Source of the DNA: a virus
IMG/VR virus record: IMGVR_UViG_3300031565_000175
Span: 1-35,868 of that record
Reading direction: 5' to 3' (one strand)
DNA length: 35,868 bases
Both the position numbers and the translations under genes were made by a program. Every line of letters begins with the position of its first letter. The stretch's first letter is position 1. Shown one piece after another: positions 7,583 through 15,488 of this stretch. Under the pieces are notes generated by a model. That model had not been told where the DNA came from. It saw nothing but the letters and a program-made list of their open reading frames with translations, and did not search any database.

Positions 7583-7828
7583 TTATAAGTTAAATTCTTC
7601 TTCTTTAAAAAATTCTATTGTTTTATTTTCTTTTTCAAAAAACCCAAAATCACCTCCAGTCATTATTAGTTGTATATCTTTAGTTTTTTTATTCATTATC
7701 AGCATTGATGTATTTGATTTTTCTCCTATATCAAAATTACCCACATACTCATTCATATACTCATTTATAAATTCAGGAGAATCACACATTTTATCTATCC
7801 ACCAATTATTATCTGGATTAATCGACAT
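7583..7828 (-). CDS. Small unknown protein with EEEF tail
   Basis: About 81 residues from the ATG at 7828, preceded by GGAAG at 7 bases; a TTG one codon earlier is an alternative. It overlaps the end of the upstream Ser-tract gene. The product has MSINPDNNWWIDKMCDS, a beta-like middle (TSMLIMNKKTKDIQLIMTGG) and ends EFFKEEEFNL. That tail closely resembles EFFTEEEFDVD of the upstream neighbour, suggesting a shared short interaction peptide or duplication. No domain was recognised. It sits between helicase and polymerase genes, so a replisome accessory is conceivable. Confidence 0.55.
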   Translation of the reverse strand: MSINPDNNWWIDKMCDSPEFINEYMNEYVGNFDIGEKSNTSMLIMNKKTKDIQLIMTGGDFGFFEKENKTIEFFKEEEFNL

Positions 7829-8066
7829 CAAATTCTTCCTCCGTAAAAAATTCTTGTTCTTCTTTAAATCTTTTTTCTAAACTTGCAAAATACGGAGTGC
7901 CTAATTTATTAATACCCACTCTAGCAGTTACGGAATCTATTACATCCCACCTTCTTCCATCAGATGATGAGCTACTTGATGAGCTAGTTGAAGATATAGA
8001 AGAGGAATAATTAAATTCATTTTCTTGAACCCGCAACCAATTCATAAGTAATCCAAATCCAGGCAT
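7818..8066 (-). CDS. Small unknown protein with a Ser tract and EEEF tail
   Basis: An 82-residue product starting at a TAATG junction with the helicase stop. Layout: an N-terminal piece with MPGFGLLMNWLRVQENEF, a Ser tract at about 20-36 (YSSSISSTSSSSSSSSDG), a folded-looking part (RRWDVIDSVTARVGINKLG), then a charged helix and the tail EFFTEEEFDVD. The Ser tract is a short version of the tract that dominates the giant fibre protein at 17879. Function unknown. Its position between helicase and polymerase genes suggests a link to replication, or a displaced structural gene. Confidence 0.6.
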   Translation of the reverse strand: MPGFGLLMNWLRVQENEFNYSSSISSTSSSSSSSSDGRRWDVIDSVTARVGINKLGTPYFASLEKRFKEEQEFFTEEEFDVD

Positions 8067-9463
8067 TAGTCTCTCCTTTTCCTTTTACTTTTACTTCTTT
8101 TCTTTTCTTCTAAAGCTTCTTGATCTATAGATTCTCTGTCATCTCCAGAAATTTCCGCATCCTCAATCCATTCATCAAGTTCAGAGCTATCATACATTTT
8201 TAAACTTCTAGCGTCAAGATAAAATTTATCAAATTGTCCTACTCTTCCACCTAATCTATTTTTCGTTATCTTATAAAGGATCTCATTCTGATAAACCATA
8301 TTGTCTTCATCAGTTCCCAAGATAGCCATAAAATCAGCGGTAGCAGGAACGCCTAGTGATTCAGCAATATAGTTAAAGTCCAATTCTGTAAAATTTACAA
8401 ATGTTCCTTCTCTATTTAATTGTGATACAGATACTACAGGGATCTTGAATTCAAATGATAAAGCTCTTAATTCTTCTGAAACTCTCTTGACTGTAGAATA
8501 CATATTATTTTCTGTCTTGTATGCTGTCTTCATTAAATTAATATAGTCAACATAAAGTATATGTGGTTGTATATCTCGCATTATCAATTCACGTAAATAT
8601 ATCTTAAAGTCAAGTACAGAAGCTTCTCCAGTAGGAAATTGTTTAATAAACAGTTCTCCTCTGTTTTCATTATTTTTAATATTCAAAAGCCTATTGAATA
8701 ACTTCTTTTTATTATCCTTTGACATGTACATCCTGTTAATATCCATACAGGAATATATACCATCGAACCTTTGAGCAAATGCGTCTTCTCCCATCTCAAG
8801 AGAAATTACTACCGGATTATATCCAGCCAAAACTTGTCTAGCGGCAAAATTAGCCATTGTATTACTTTTGCCACCATGAATTTTTGCTGTTAAAATATTA
8901 AGAGTAAAAGGAGGGAATCCACCATTGATAAATTCATCAAATATTGGATAAAATGTAGGTACTTTTTCTTCACTTGCCGTAAATATTCTTCTTAATCTTT
9001 CTGCTAATTGATGAAAATAATGAAGACCTAAATCAATTTTCAAATCTTTAACTAGTGCATTTTCAATCCTGTCACGTATCCTATTACGCTTTTCAGGATC
9101 TTCTACTTCATCCACAGATTCAATTATAGCATTTTTAATAGCCTTTTCTTTTAAGTAATCATTTGATTGATCCAGCAAAAATTTATAGCTATCCGAAACG
9201 CTGAAATCTGTTTGTTCTACTTCATCTAATAATGTTTTTAACCCTTCTTTATTCTCTTGTGAAGAATTTATAATGGTATCTTTAGAAGGAATATTATTAT
9301 TTTCACCGAAGTATGCTTTACAGAAATCGAATGCATGTCTTATATAAGGATCATCAAAATACTTTGCTTCAAAAACAGAAGAAACAAGAACTAAGAAATC
9401 CTTGTCACTAGTCATACCCTTGACTATGATTTTTTCTAAAAAGTCTGAATTCAATCTTTCCAT
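8066..9463 (-). CDS. Replicative DNA helicase, DnaB/T4 gp41 type
   Basis: A 465-residue protein, close to T4 gp41 in length. The N-terminal domain (1-150) is helical. The RecA-like domain has Walker A AKIHGGKS (193-200), VVISLEMGEDAFAQR (218-232, the H1a-type motif), Walker B HILYVDYINL (301-310), VVSVSQLNREG (343-353) and KITKNRLGGRVGQF (398-411), which carries the arginine-finger region. The C-terminus is very basic (EKKRSKSKRKRRD). It should form a hexamer and unwind DNA 5'-3' at the fork with the nearby polymerase. The start overlaps the RF-1-domain gene stop, so the two are translationally linked. Confidence 0.92.
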   Translation of the reverse strand: MERLNSDFLEKIIVKGMTSDKDFLVLVSSVFEAKYFDDPYIRHAFDFCKAYFGENNNIPSKDTIINSSQENKEGLKTLLDEVEQTDFSVSDSYKFLLDQSNDYLKEKAIKNAIIESVDEVEDPEKRNRIRDRIENALVKDLKIDLGLHYFHQLAERLRRIFTASEEKVPTFYPIFDEFINGGFPPFTLNILTAKIHGGKSNTMANFAARQVLAGYNPVVISLEMGEDAFAQRFDGIYSCMDINRMYMSKDNKKKLFNRLLNIKNNENRGELFIKQFPTGEASVLDFKIYLRELIMRDIQPHILYVDYINLMKTAYKTENNMYSTVKRVSEELRALSFEFKIPVVSVSQLNREGTFVNFTELDFNYIAESLGVPATADFMAILGTDEDNMVYQNEILYKITKNRLGGRVGQFDKFYLDARSLKMYDSSELDEWIEDAEISGDDRESIDQEALEEKKRSKSKRKRRD

Positions 9464-9816
9464 TATTTTTTATAATCTACCCATTTTCCGTTTTCCTGAA
9501 TTTCCATTTTTATATTGTCTTCGTTCATCATTTCCTGAACACGTTCTTCTAATGTCTTCTTATCAATAATTTCTATAGCTTTTCTATTTAACCATAATTT
9601 AAATTTTTTGTTTTTGGTTAATCGTTTTAATGCTTCTTGTTTATTTCTTATTTGTTCTCTATTTCTACATTCTCCTACTGCTCCACTTTCTTTATGAATT
9701 ATTCTTACTCCTGAATTAACTTTATTTTGATTTTGTCCTCCTTTCCCACCAGATCTAAAGGTTTGAACGTCTAAATCTTTTTTAGTTACCGAAAATAGTA
9801 ATTCTTTTTTCTTCAT
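9463..9816 (-). CDS. RF-1-domain (GGQ) peptidyl-tRNA hydrolase or release-factor-like protein
   Basis: A 117-residue protein containing only the catalytic domain of class I release factors: FRSGGKGGQNQNKVNSGVRI with GGQ at 26-28, then the conserved CRNREQIRNKQEALKRL. It has no codon-recognition domain. The size and domain content are like ArfB/ICT1-type ribosome rescue factors and other stand-alone RF-1 proteins. It would hydrolyse peptidyl-tRNA on stalled ribosomes. Downstream helicase, small proteins and polymerase follow in the same direction. Its upstream promoter places the -10 box only 6 bases before the ATG, so the transcript may be leaderless. The family is clear; the exact role in infection is not known. 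Confidence 0.88.
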   Translation of the reverse strand: MKKKELLFSVTKKDLDVQTFRSGGKGGQNQNKVNSGVRIIHKESGAVGECRNREQIRNKQEALKRLTKNKKFKLWLNRKAIEIIDKKTLEERVQEMMNEDNIKMEIQENGKWVDYKK

Positions 9817-9822
9817 GTGAAC

Positions 9823-9851
9823 ATATTACACTATTTTTTCTATTTTGTAAA
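9823..9851 (-). promoter_or_regulatory. Promoter for the RF-1-domain/helicase run
   Basis: Minus strand TTTACA (9851-9846), 17 bases, TAATAT (9828-9823), then six bases and the ATG at 9816. The -35 matches 5/6 and the -10 4/6. Transcription would begin at or next to the start codon, giving a leaderless mRNA. It mirrors the plus-strand promoter at 9886-9914. Confidence 0.45.
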
Positions 9852-9893
9852 CCAACTAAATATTATTATCGTTTACTTTTATAGGTTTACAAA
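9844..9893. repeat. 10-bp inverted repeat spanning the divergent promoters
   Basis: TTTGTAAACC (9844-9853) and GGTTTACAAA (9884-9893) are perfect inverted copies 30 bases apart. Each contains the -35 hexamer of one of two divergent genes. The same box, extended to ATTTTGTAAACCAA (9842-9855), recurs exactly at 15958-15971. It may be a regulator site or simply a shared promoter element. Confidence 0.5.
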
Positions 9894-9914
9894 TATGTGT
9901 TAATATGATATAAG
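9886..9914 (+). promoter_or_regulatory. Promoter for the HNH-UvsY-UvsW run
   Basis: Plus strand TTTACA (9886-9891), a 17-base spacer, TATAAG (9909-9914), each hexamer 5/6 to consensus. Five bases separate the -10 from the ATG at 9920 and no ribosome binding site fits between, so the first gene would be read from a leaderless transcript. Confidence 0.5.
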
Positions 9915-9919
9915 TATTT

Positions 9920-10570
9920 ATGCGAAATAAAATAAAAATAGGAGAAGTATTTACTAGATTAACAGTTATTAATGATACTGGCAAAAAAAATAAAAGTAAT
10001 CATAGAATACTTTTATGTGAGTGTGAATGTGGTAATTATTATGAAATAAGTACTGGTAATCTTAGAAGTACTAGAATAAAATCTTGTGGTTGTTTAAGAA
10101 AAGAAAATAGTAGTAAAAGGGCTAAAAATCGAAAAGGAAAACTTCATCCAGCATATAAACATGGGAAAAATTGTAAAAATAGCAAAACATATAGATCATG
10201 GTTTAATATGAAACAAAGATGTATAAATCCTAATACATTTTATTTTAAAAATTATGGTGGAAGAGGTATAATGATATGTGAACGCTGGATGGTATTTGAA
10301 AATTTCTTAGCAGACATGGGGGAATGTCCAAAAGGAATGTCTATAGATAGAATAAATAATGATGGTCATTATGAACCTAGTAATTGTAAATGGAGTACAA
10401 GAAAAGAGCAAGCAAGGAATAGTAAACAAGCTAAATTAAATAAAGATGAAGTTGAAAAAATAAGAATTTTATTAACTACAACAAATTTATTACAAAGACA
10501 AATAGCAAAAATGTTTAATGTAAAACAAGCTACTATATCACAAATAAAAAGGGAGAAAATTTGGTTATGA
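9920..10570 (+). CDS. HNH-type homing endonuclease with C-terminal helix-turn-helix
   Basis: A 216-residue protein of a common phage HNH group. An N-terminal zinc-finger-like part has CECECGNYYEIS and SCGCL (Cys pairs at about 33-37 and 56-58). The nuclease region (about 92-166) holds YRSWFNMKQRC, NYGGRGIMICERW, ENFLADMGECPKGMSIDRI and NDGHYEPSNCKWST. The last 35 residues have a helix-turn-helix (LQRQIAKMFNVKQATISQI). It is paralogous to the shorter gene at 25278, which lacks the helix-turn-helix. The N-termini align (IGEVFTRLTV with IGKRFGKLVV), supporting this start despite the missing ribosome binding site. Its stop overlaps the next start by ATGA. Probably a mobile gene inserted at the head of the recombination operon. 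Confidence 0.85.
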   Translation: MRNKIKIGEVFTRLTVINDTGKKNKSNHRILLCECECGNYYEISTGNLRSTRIKSCGCLRKENSSKRAKNRKGKLHPAYKHGKNCKNSKTYRSWFNMKQRCINPNTFYFKNYGGRGIMICERWMVFENFLADMGECPKGMSIDRINNDGHYEPSNCKWSTRKEQARNSKQAKLNKDEVEKIRILLTTTNLLQRQIAKMFNVKQATISQIKREKIWL

Positions 10571-10980
10571 GTGAAGAAGAAAACATATTTGAAGAATTGA
10601 AACAACAATATCCAATAGATGAACTAGTCAAGTTTGACGAAACCAATATTCAAGAAAAATTGGCTGATAATGTTTATCAGATAATAAAATTCAAAGAGCT
10701 TTACTACAAAGAACTTGATATTTATGAAGATCTTGAAAGAAAAATGGAAGCTTTAACAGGTAAACAATATAAATACTATAGATTTGAATCAGAAGAAGGA
10801 TGGACTAAACCAGAGATAGAAAAATATTGTTTGCCACAGGATAAGAAGATAATAGGATTAAAGAAGATAATGAAGAAACAACAAATAAGAGTTAGATTTT
10901 TTGATCTATGTTATAAGGCATTTGAACAACAAGGCTGGAGAATGAAGACTTATTCGGATAGAGACAGACATGGGATATGA
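10567..10980 (+). CDS. uvsY: UvsY-like recombination mediator
   Basis: 137 residues from the ATG at 10567 (ATGA overlap with the HNH gene; GGGAG stands 10 bases upstream; a TTG two codons earlier is less likely). The length equals T4 UvsY. The fold looks all-helical and basic-acidic: an N-terminal helix, YKELDIYEDLERKMEALTG, KKIMKKQQIRVRFFDLCY and a C-terminal QQGWRMKTYSDRDRHGI resembling the end of UvsY. UvsY loads the UvsX recombinase on ssDNA coated with gp32. The next gene is a UvsW-like helicase, as in T4, which strengthens the call. UvsX itself is not in the window. Confidence 0.72.
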   Translation: MSEEENIFEELKQQYPIDELVKFDETNIQEKLADNVYQIIKFKELYYKELDIYEDLERKMEALTGKQYKYYRFESEEGWTKPEIEKYCLPQDKKIIGLKKIMKKQQIRVRFFDLCYKAFEQQGWRMKTYSDRDRHGI

Positions 10981-12436
10981 AGCTAAACTAGTATTATACA
11001 GAAAAATTAGAATAAAAATCCTTACCAATGACCATAAATTTATGAAGGAAATGAAAAAAGCCTTTACTCATAAGGTAAAGGGATATTTTTGGAGTCCTAA
11101 ATACAGGTCTGGAATGTGGAATGGTGAATCATCTTTAATTACCGATACAGGAACATTCCCCTATGGTTTACTTCCTGATATTTTAAGAGAAGCAAAGAAA
11201 TTTCCAGAAGTAAAAATAGAAGTGGATCAGGAAGTAAAGGATCTTTTCAAAGGAGATGATTTAGATCTCAATCTTGACTTAATTCTTTTTCCATATCCAT
11301 ATCAAAAAGAAGCGATTGAATATTGTTTAAAATATACCAAGGGAATTATACGGAGTGCTACCGCATCAGGAAAGAGCCTGGTCATATCTTATATAATAAA
11401 AGCTCTACTTGATAACAGAGATATAACTAAAGTACGTAGAGCGTTAATTATAGTTCCTTCAAAGCAATTGGTTGAACAGTTTTATACAGATATGCAGGAA
11501 TATGGATTAAAAGAAAAATATATCGGGCGCATCTATGACAAGATAAAAGATAAACCTATTCAATGGGATAAAACTATAGTAATAACTACTTGGCAATCTT
11601 TAAAAAATAACATGGATAGGATAAACAATTATGATGCAATTATTGGAGATGAATGTCATCAGGTAAAAGCACATGAGTTAAAAAAGATATTTTCAAAATC
11701 ACCAGCTAGATATAGACTTGGATTTACAGGTACAATGCCTAATGATGTTCTGGAGACTCTTAATACAAAAGCTTTTATCGGGCCAGTCCTAAGAGAATAT
11801 TCTTCTGGATTATTAGGTGAACAAGGATACATATCAAAATGTAATGTGAAAGTATTAAATATAGAATATCCGTTTGGTCTGGAAGCTCAATATTATGATG
11901 ATGTAAAAAGAGAAACATTTGAGCATAAGTTTAGAATGGATTTAATAAAAGATATAGTCAATCATGTGGATCATAATGTTTTACTTCTTGTGGGATATCA
12001 TAGAGAAGGAAATCAATTATTAAATTATCTTGGAAACTATACTAAAAGAGAAACAGTATTTCTATGTGGAACAGATGATGTTGATTATAGAGAAGAATGG
12101 AGACAGAGAATGATAAAAGAAAAAAACATTGCTCTTGTTGCCACATATGGAATATTTCAGCAAGGAATTAATATTCCTACTTTAAAATATCTTATATTAG
12201 CGGCTCCGTTTAAAAGTAAGATTAGAGTGCTTCAAAGTATAGGACGTGCATTGAGAAAAAATGAAAATAAAAAAGAAGGTGCTTTTGTTTTTGATATAGT
12301 TGATAGCGTGAAGTACTTACGTAAGCATGGTGATAGAAGAATTATATTCTATGAAAGTGAAGGATTTGATATAAAAGAATTCACTTTAACTGATAGAGAA
12401 CCCTACGATTTACATCAAATCCTTCCTCTTGATTAG
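10970..12436 (+). CDS. uvsW: UvsW-like superfamily 2 DNA/RNA helicase
   Basis: A 488-residue SF2 helicase. The N-terminal domain (1-105) precedes a Q-like FPYPYQKEAIEYCL, Walker A SATASGKS (129-136), DECH box (227-230), GFTGT motif III (251-255) and motif VI QSIGRALRK (422-430). A KGYFWSPKYRSGMWNGES stretch in the N-terminal domain is typical of phage UvsW. The protein would branch-migrate and unwind R-loops and Holliday structures, shifting the phage from origin to recombination-dependent replication. It overlaps the UvsY-like gene by 11 bases, and its 3' end overlaps the convergent phosphoesterase gene by 4 bases with no terminator visible. Confidence 0.9.
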   Translation: MGYEAKLVLYRKIRIKILTNDHKFMKEMKKAFTHKVKGYFWSPKYRSGMWNGESSLITDTGTFPYGLLPDILREAKKFPEVKIEVDQEVKDLFKGDDLDLNLDLILFPYPYQKEAIEYCLKYTKGIIRSATASGKSLVISYIIKALLDNRDITKVRRALIIVPSKQLVEQFYTDMQEYGLKEKYIGRIYDKIKDKPIQWDKTIVITTWQSLKNNMDRINNYDAIIGDECHQVKAHELKKIFSKSPARYRLGFTGTMPNDVLETLNTKAFIGPVLREYSSGLLGEQGYISKCNVKVLNIEYPFGLEAQYYDDVKRETFEHKFRMDLIKDIVNHVDHNVLLLVGYHREGNQLLNYLGNYTKRETVFLCGTDDVDYREEWRQRMIKEKNIALVATYGIFQQGINIPTLKYLILAAPFKSKIRVLQSIGRALRKNENKKEGAFVFDIVDSVKYLRKHGDRRIIFYESEGFDIKEFTLTDREPYDLHQILPLD

Positions 12437-13761
12437 TCTTTCATTTCATCATAGTCAATATAACTAGTGAATTGTCCAATGACTCCGTATCTTGCATCCC
12501 AAAGATATGATTCAGCGGCATGATAGCCTTTGATATATCCCTTCCTGTAGTGCCAAGCATCCTCTGTAGCAATTGATGGAATCATTCTAATTACTGTTCC
12601 TGCATGAGTATCCACATTTGTCCATTTCATTTCCATTTTTTTATGTTTATGTCCAATGTGAATTTCTCTGTACTTTGAGTTTCCCCAAAGCATAGGTTCT
12701 TCTGTAGCTATAATTCCAGGCAAATCTTTAATAGGTTCTTCTACTCCATGAGTATAAACTAATAAAGAATCTCCCCAAGGATAAAACTTTCTCCATTTCG
12801 CACCGATATCTACACGAACATCAGGATCATCAGCAAATACTTCTCCTATCACATCACATAGATAATAGGAGACATTTGGATCATGGTTGCCTGGAATCCA
12901 TACTATATCTACTGGAGCTACTTGTCTACAATAATCAATAGCTTTAATTACTGCTTTCTTAGCTTTAGTATAGATTTTTATCAGGCGTGAATCAACGTCC
13001 AATGGATTCCTGTTTTGAGGAGTCAAATTAGTTGGATCGTCAATGTGCAAGAAGTCATTTCCAAAAGGAAATATAATTCTTGAAGGGTTATAGCCAGCGG
13101 ATTTATTTAAAAGGTCTTGTACGGCATGAAGAAATAGTTTCTCCGCAATATCTACATCATAATCATTAGGAGTTTCTTTATCCCATGCCAACATACCAAA
13201 GTGAACATCAAATAAGGCAATTTCCAAAAGATACCTACCAATATTATCTACTTTAGGATATGCAAATTTTGGAGTTTTGATTTGTGGTACTTCTTTTATA
13301 AGCGCACGAATAGCTTCAACCCATTCCATATTATGGAGTTTAACTAGCCATACTTGAATCTTATACATGGTAACGGTCTTAGGTCTGTTTACATATATTT
13401 CATGACCCTTCCCATCTACTTTACCTGTAGGTTCTTTGAGTTTTAAAGTAACTTGCCATGATCCAATGGTATATCTATCAACTTTCCATTGAGTCATATC
13501 TACTTTGGCTACTTCTAATGCCTGTTCTAATGTGGTTATTGTTAATGATTCTAAGTCAAGTGTTGCTCTGTTTTGTGAGGTACGATTGAATTCTATTTTT
13601 TCTTCTAGCGGTTTATGTCCTTGTTTAATTCTGTTTTTCTTTAGCGGTCTTATTGCACTACGTATATAAGCTTCATCTACATTTAATTCTTTTGCTAATT
13701 TTCTTCTATTGAAATCTGGATTTTTATAATACTCTTCTTTTATTTTTTCTTTTTTTGTCAT
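12433..13761 (-). CDS. Calcineurin-like metallophosphoesterase with N-terminal HTH
   Basis: A 442-residue protein. The N-terminal 40 residues form a helix-turn-helix-like unit (FNRRKLAKELNVDEAYIRSA). The phosphoesterase domain begins at about 180: ALFDVHFG (DxH), FPFGNDF (GND), WIPGNHDPN (GNHD), VYTHG and HIGHKHKK (GHxH), all metal ligands present. A binding site GGAGG stands before the ATG. The family includes DNA exonucleases (SbcD/Mre11, T4 gp47) and many other phosphoesterases. The DNA-binding-like N-terminus suggests a nucleic acid substrate, but the full architecture is not that of gp47. A small gene overlaps its start by ATGA. Confidence 0.85.
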   Translation of the reverse strand: MTKKEKIKEEYYKNPDFNRRKLAKELNVDEAYIRSAIRPLKKNRIKQGHKPLEEKIEFNRTSQNRATLDLESLTITTLEQALEVAKVDMTQWKVDRYTIGSWQVTLKLKEPTGKVDGKGHEIYVNRPKTVTMYKIQVWLVKLHNMEWVEAIRALIKEVPQIKTPKFAYPKVDNIGRYLLEIALFDVHFGMLAWDKETPNDYDVDIAEKLFLHAVQDLLNKSAGYNPSRIIFPFGNDFLHIDDPTNLTPQNRNPLDVDSRLIKIYTKAKKAVIKAIDYCRQVAPVDIVWIPGNHDPNVSYYLCDVIGEVFADDPDVRVDIGAKWRKFYPWGDSLLVYTHGVEEPIKDLPGIIATEEPMLWGNSKYREIHIGHKHKKMEMKWTNVDTHAGTVIRMIPSIATEDAWHYRKGYIKGYHAAESYLWDARYGVIGQFTSYIDYDEMKD

Positions 13762-13910
13762 ACAATTTCCTCCCTATTAACATATTCTTCAACAGTTTTT
13801 TCTTCTTCGTAATCTTCACATCTCTCATCAGGTAAAAATTTATCTTTAGATTGGCAATATTTTAAGTCTTCCCAAAACTTTTTACATTTATTACATTGTA
13901 AGTAAATCAA
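13758..13910 (-). CDS. Tiny Cys-containing protein, TTG start
   Basis: A 50-codon frame from a TTG at 13910 to a TGA that overlaps the phosphoesterase ATG (ATGA). The product includes LIYLQCNKCKKFWEDLKYCQ and later LPDERCEDYEEE: CxxC, then single Cys at 19 and 31, a possible zinc site. The end NREEIV is encoded by the next gene's ribosome binding site. An upstream in-frame TAG leaves TTG as the only usual start; no clear binding site precedes it, and it overlaps the upstream gene by 20 bases. Probably real because of the junction and the CxxC; function unknown. Confidence 0.45.
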   Translation of the reverse strand: MIYLQCNKCKKFWEDLKYCQSKDKFLPDERCEDYEEEKTVEEYVNREEIV

Positions 13911-14379
13911 TTTTACTAACTATATCGTTTTTATTTCTTGTTTGAATTTCTTCCGGTGGTAAAGCGGATACTTCTTTTTCTTTTCCTAACTGAGTCTTTG
14001 AAGTTCTCCAAGGTTGACCAGCGGCAGTAAAAGCTTTATCGGTTGCTTTATCCCCAACTTGGCTCATTCTCATCCAGACTTTTTCCCATGTTTTTTCTGG
14101 AAATAAAGAAGCCATTGTTTGTAAGGTTTGAGAATAGTTGTCATAGTCTTCCATACCTTTAGCCATTTCAAAGTGATCCCATTTCCACTTATCGGGATCT
14201 GGTTCCCAATTCCTAGTGAAATTAGTTAATTTATTAAAGAATGGAAGTTCTCTAAATTTACTACCTATCAGAATATTTCCAGGTGGTCTATCATCATCAG
14301 TAGCTACTCCTCTACCATCATCTGGATAATTAAATCCACTCCATGTAGTTTCATCTATTTTAAGTTTTTTATGTCGCAT
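13891..14379 (-). CDS. Unknown protein, possible internal virion protein
   Basis: About 162 residues from the ATG at 14379; a start eight codons earlier (14403) has no binding site and overlaps further into the upstream gene. Sequence features: MRHKKLKIDETTWSGF, an Asp/Gly loop (DDGRGVATDDDRPPGN), an aromatic middle (RNWEPDPDKWKWDHFEM), SLFPEKTWEKVWMRM and an acidic/Pro linker near the C-terminus. It has an I-x-E (KIDE) close to the start, as in the neighbours. No domain was recognised. The run of small, overlapping genes from here to 17830 looks like one co-transcribed group. Confidence 0.6.
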   Translation of the reverse strand: MRHKKLKIDETTWSGFNYPDDGRGVATDDDRPPGNILIGSKFRELPFFNKLTNFTRNWEPDPDKWKWDHFEMAKGMEDYDNYSQTLQTMASLFPEKTWEKVWMRMSQVGDKATDKAFTAAGQPWRTSKTQLGKEKEVSALPPEEIQTRNKNDIVSKIDLLTM

Positions 14380-14980
14380 AAGGATTATCCATTCTTCCTT
14401 CATCTGGTAATCTCATAAAATCGTTATAAGCTTTTTTCAAATTTCTAATTCTACCTTGTAAAAACTTAGTAGAATATGCATTATATGTTTCTCCAAAACT
14501 TCCTTCTTTTTCTGCAATGTTTATAGATCCTAAAAGTTGAACAGCTAATTCTATTAAAAATTTATATGACTCTTCTGCTAATCTTTTAATTTCTTTTGGT
14601 AGTTTTTTATCTAGTCTCCGCATAGCTGATTCAGCACTTGATCTTAATCTAGGAGCGTTCTTCTTAACGGATTTTATTGTATCTTGAACATATGAATCAT
14701 TCATATTCATTCTATTTGGATCTATATAAAGATCTTTACCATATTCTCTAGCACCGTTTTCTATTATACCAAATTCTTCTTTAATGTGATCTTTCTCAAC
14801 CCAAAAAGGAGTATTACTATTTAATTTAGATAGTGATCCTAAAATACAATGAGCGGCTTCTGCCATACGTGCCGCACCAATTTCATATTCTGTATTATTT
14901 CCAAATCCACCTTGACCAAGCATCTCACCATATTGAGTTTGAAGAGGACATTGTTCTTTAAGATATTTTTTTAACTTCAT
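14369..14980 (-). CDS. Helical unknown protein with MKLKKYLKE N-terminus
   Basis: 203 residues from the ATG at 14980, which overlaps the upstream stop by ATGA. The longer frame opening at 15004 would overlap 28 bases and adds only ERERQRE. The N-terminus MKLKKYLKEQ fits the shared motif with an L-x-E site. The rest is predicted mostly helical: GAARMAEAAHCILGSLSKL, a basic RLRSSAESAMRRLDKKLPK and YKFLIELAVQLLG. No enzyme motif is visible. A capsid core or scaffold-associated protein is inferred from the N-terminus alone. Confidence 0.62.
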   Translation of the reverse strand: MKLKKYLKEQCPLQTQYGEMLGQGGFGNNTEYEIGAARMAEAAHCILGSLSKLNSNTPFWVEKDHIKEEFGIIENGAREYGKDLYIDPNRMNMNDSYVQDTIKSVKKNAPRLRSSAESAMRRLDKKLPKEIKRLAEESYKFLIELAVQLLGSINIAEKEGSFGETYNAYSTKFLQGRIRNLKKAYNDFMRLPDEGRMDNPYAT

Positions 14981-15267
14981 TTCTCTTTGTCTTTCCCTCT
15001 CCATTCTGTATTGCCGTAATACTTATCTTTTAAGCTTGCACAAAACCCATCTGGATCATCTACTCTCTTTCCCATCTTAGCTACACAAGCATCAAAGAAT
15101 CCTTTCTTTGAAGGTGGATGACCAATTGTATCACCGAATTTTTCTACAGAGGATTTAGTCCAGCCAGCCGTTCTAACTGCTTCTTCTCTAAGTTCTGGAT
15201 CTCGCATGAATTCTTTTGTATCTTGGATTAGTTCTTCTACTTCTATTTTATCTAGAATATCAGACAT
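14977..15267 (-). CDS. Small protein with Cys-x(n)-Cys phage motif
   Basis: A 96-residue protein. The N-terminus MSDILDKIEVEELIQD is acidic and helical. The second half has FFDACVAKMGKRVDDPDGFC then ASLKDKYYGNTEWRG. The C...[aliphatic/acidic]...C spacing recalls short motifs often found in phage head-region proteins, and a looser version (YMDVCMHEVSKG ... VAICLGNW) is in the gene at 16747. The start follows the upstream stop by only a few bases. Function unknown. Confidence 0.6.
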   Translation of the reverse strand: MSDILDKIEVEELIQDTKEFMRDPELREEAVRTAGWTKSSVEKFGDTIGHPPSKKGFFDACVAKMGKRVDDPDGFCASLKDKYYGNTEWRGKDKEK

Positions 15268-15270
15268 TTT

Positions 15271-15486
15271 TTATATTTCCTCCAATGCTTCATCTGCCAT
15301 GTCTGCAATCTTAATTGCTTCTTTTTGGTCTATCTCTTTTTGACTTACTGCTTTCTTGACATCCTGTAATACTTTAGAAATTTCTTTAGCAGATTTAGCT
15401 CTTTTGATTCTATCAGCAAGGCTTTTATATACTTTACTGGATTCTTCTATTTTACCTTCATTTAAATATTTGTCTACATTATCCAT
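15271..15486 (-). CDS. Small helical protein with MDNVDKYLNE N-terminus
   Basis: 71 residues from the ATG at 15486, preceded by GGGAG at good spacing; the frame opening at 15501 is less likely. The sequence is wholly helical and Lys/Glu-rich (KVYKSLADRIKRAKSAKEIS, then KEAIKIADMADEALEEI). It carries KYLNE (L-x-E) near the start like other members of this block. Function unknown. Confidence 0.6.
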   Translation of the reverse strand: MDNVDKYLNEGKIEESSKVYKSLADRIKRAKSAKEISKVLQDVKKAVSQKEIDQKEAIKIADMADEALEEI

Positions 15487-15488
15487 TA

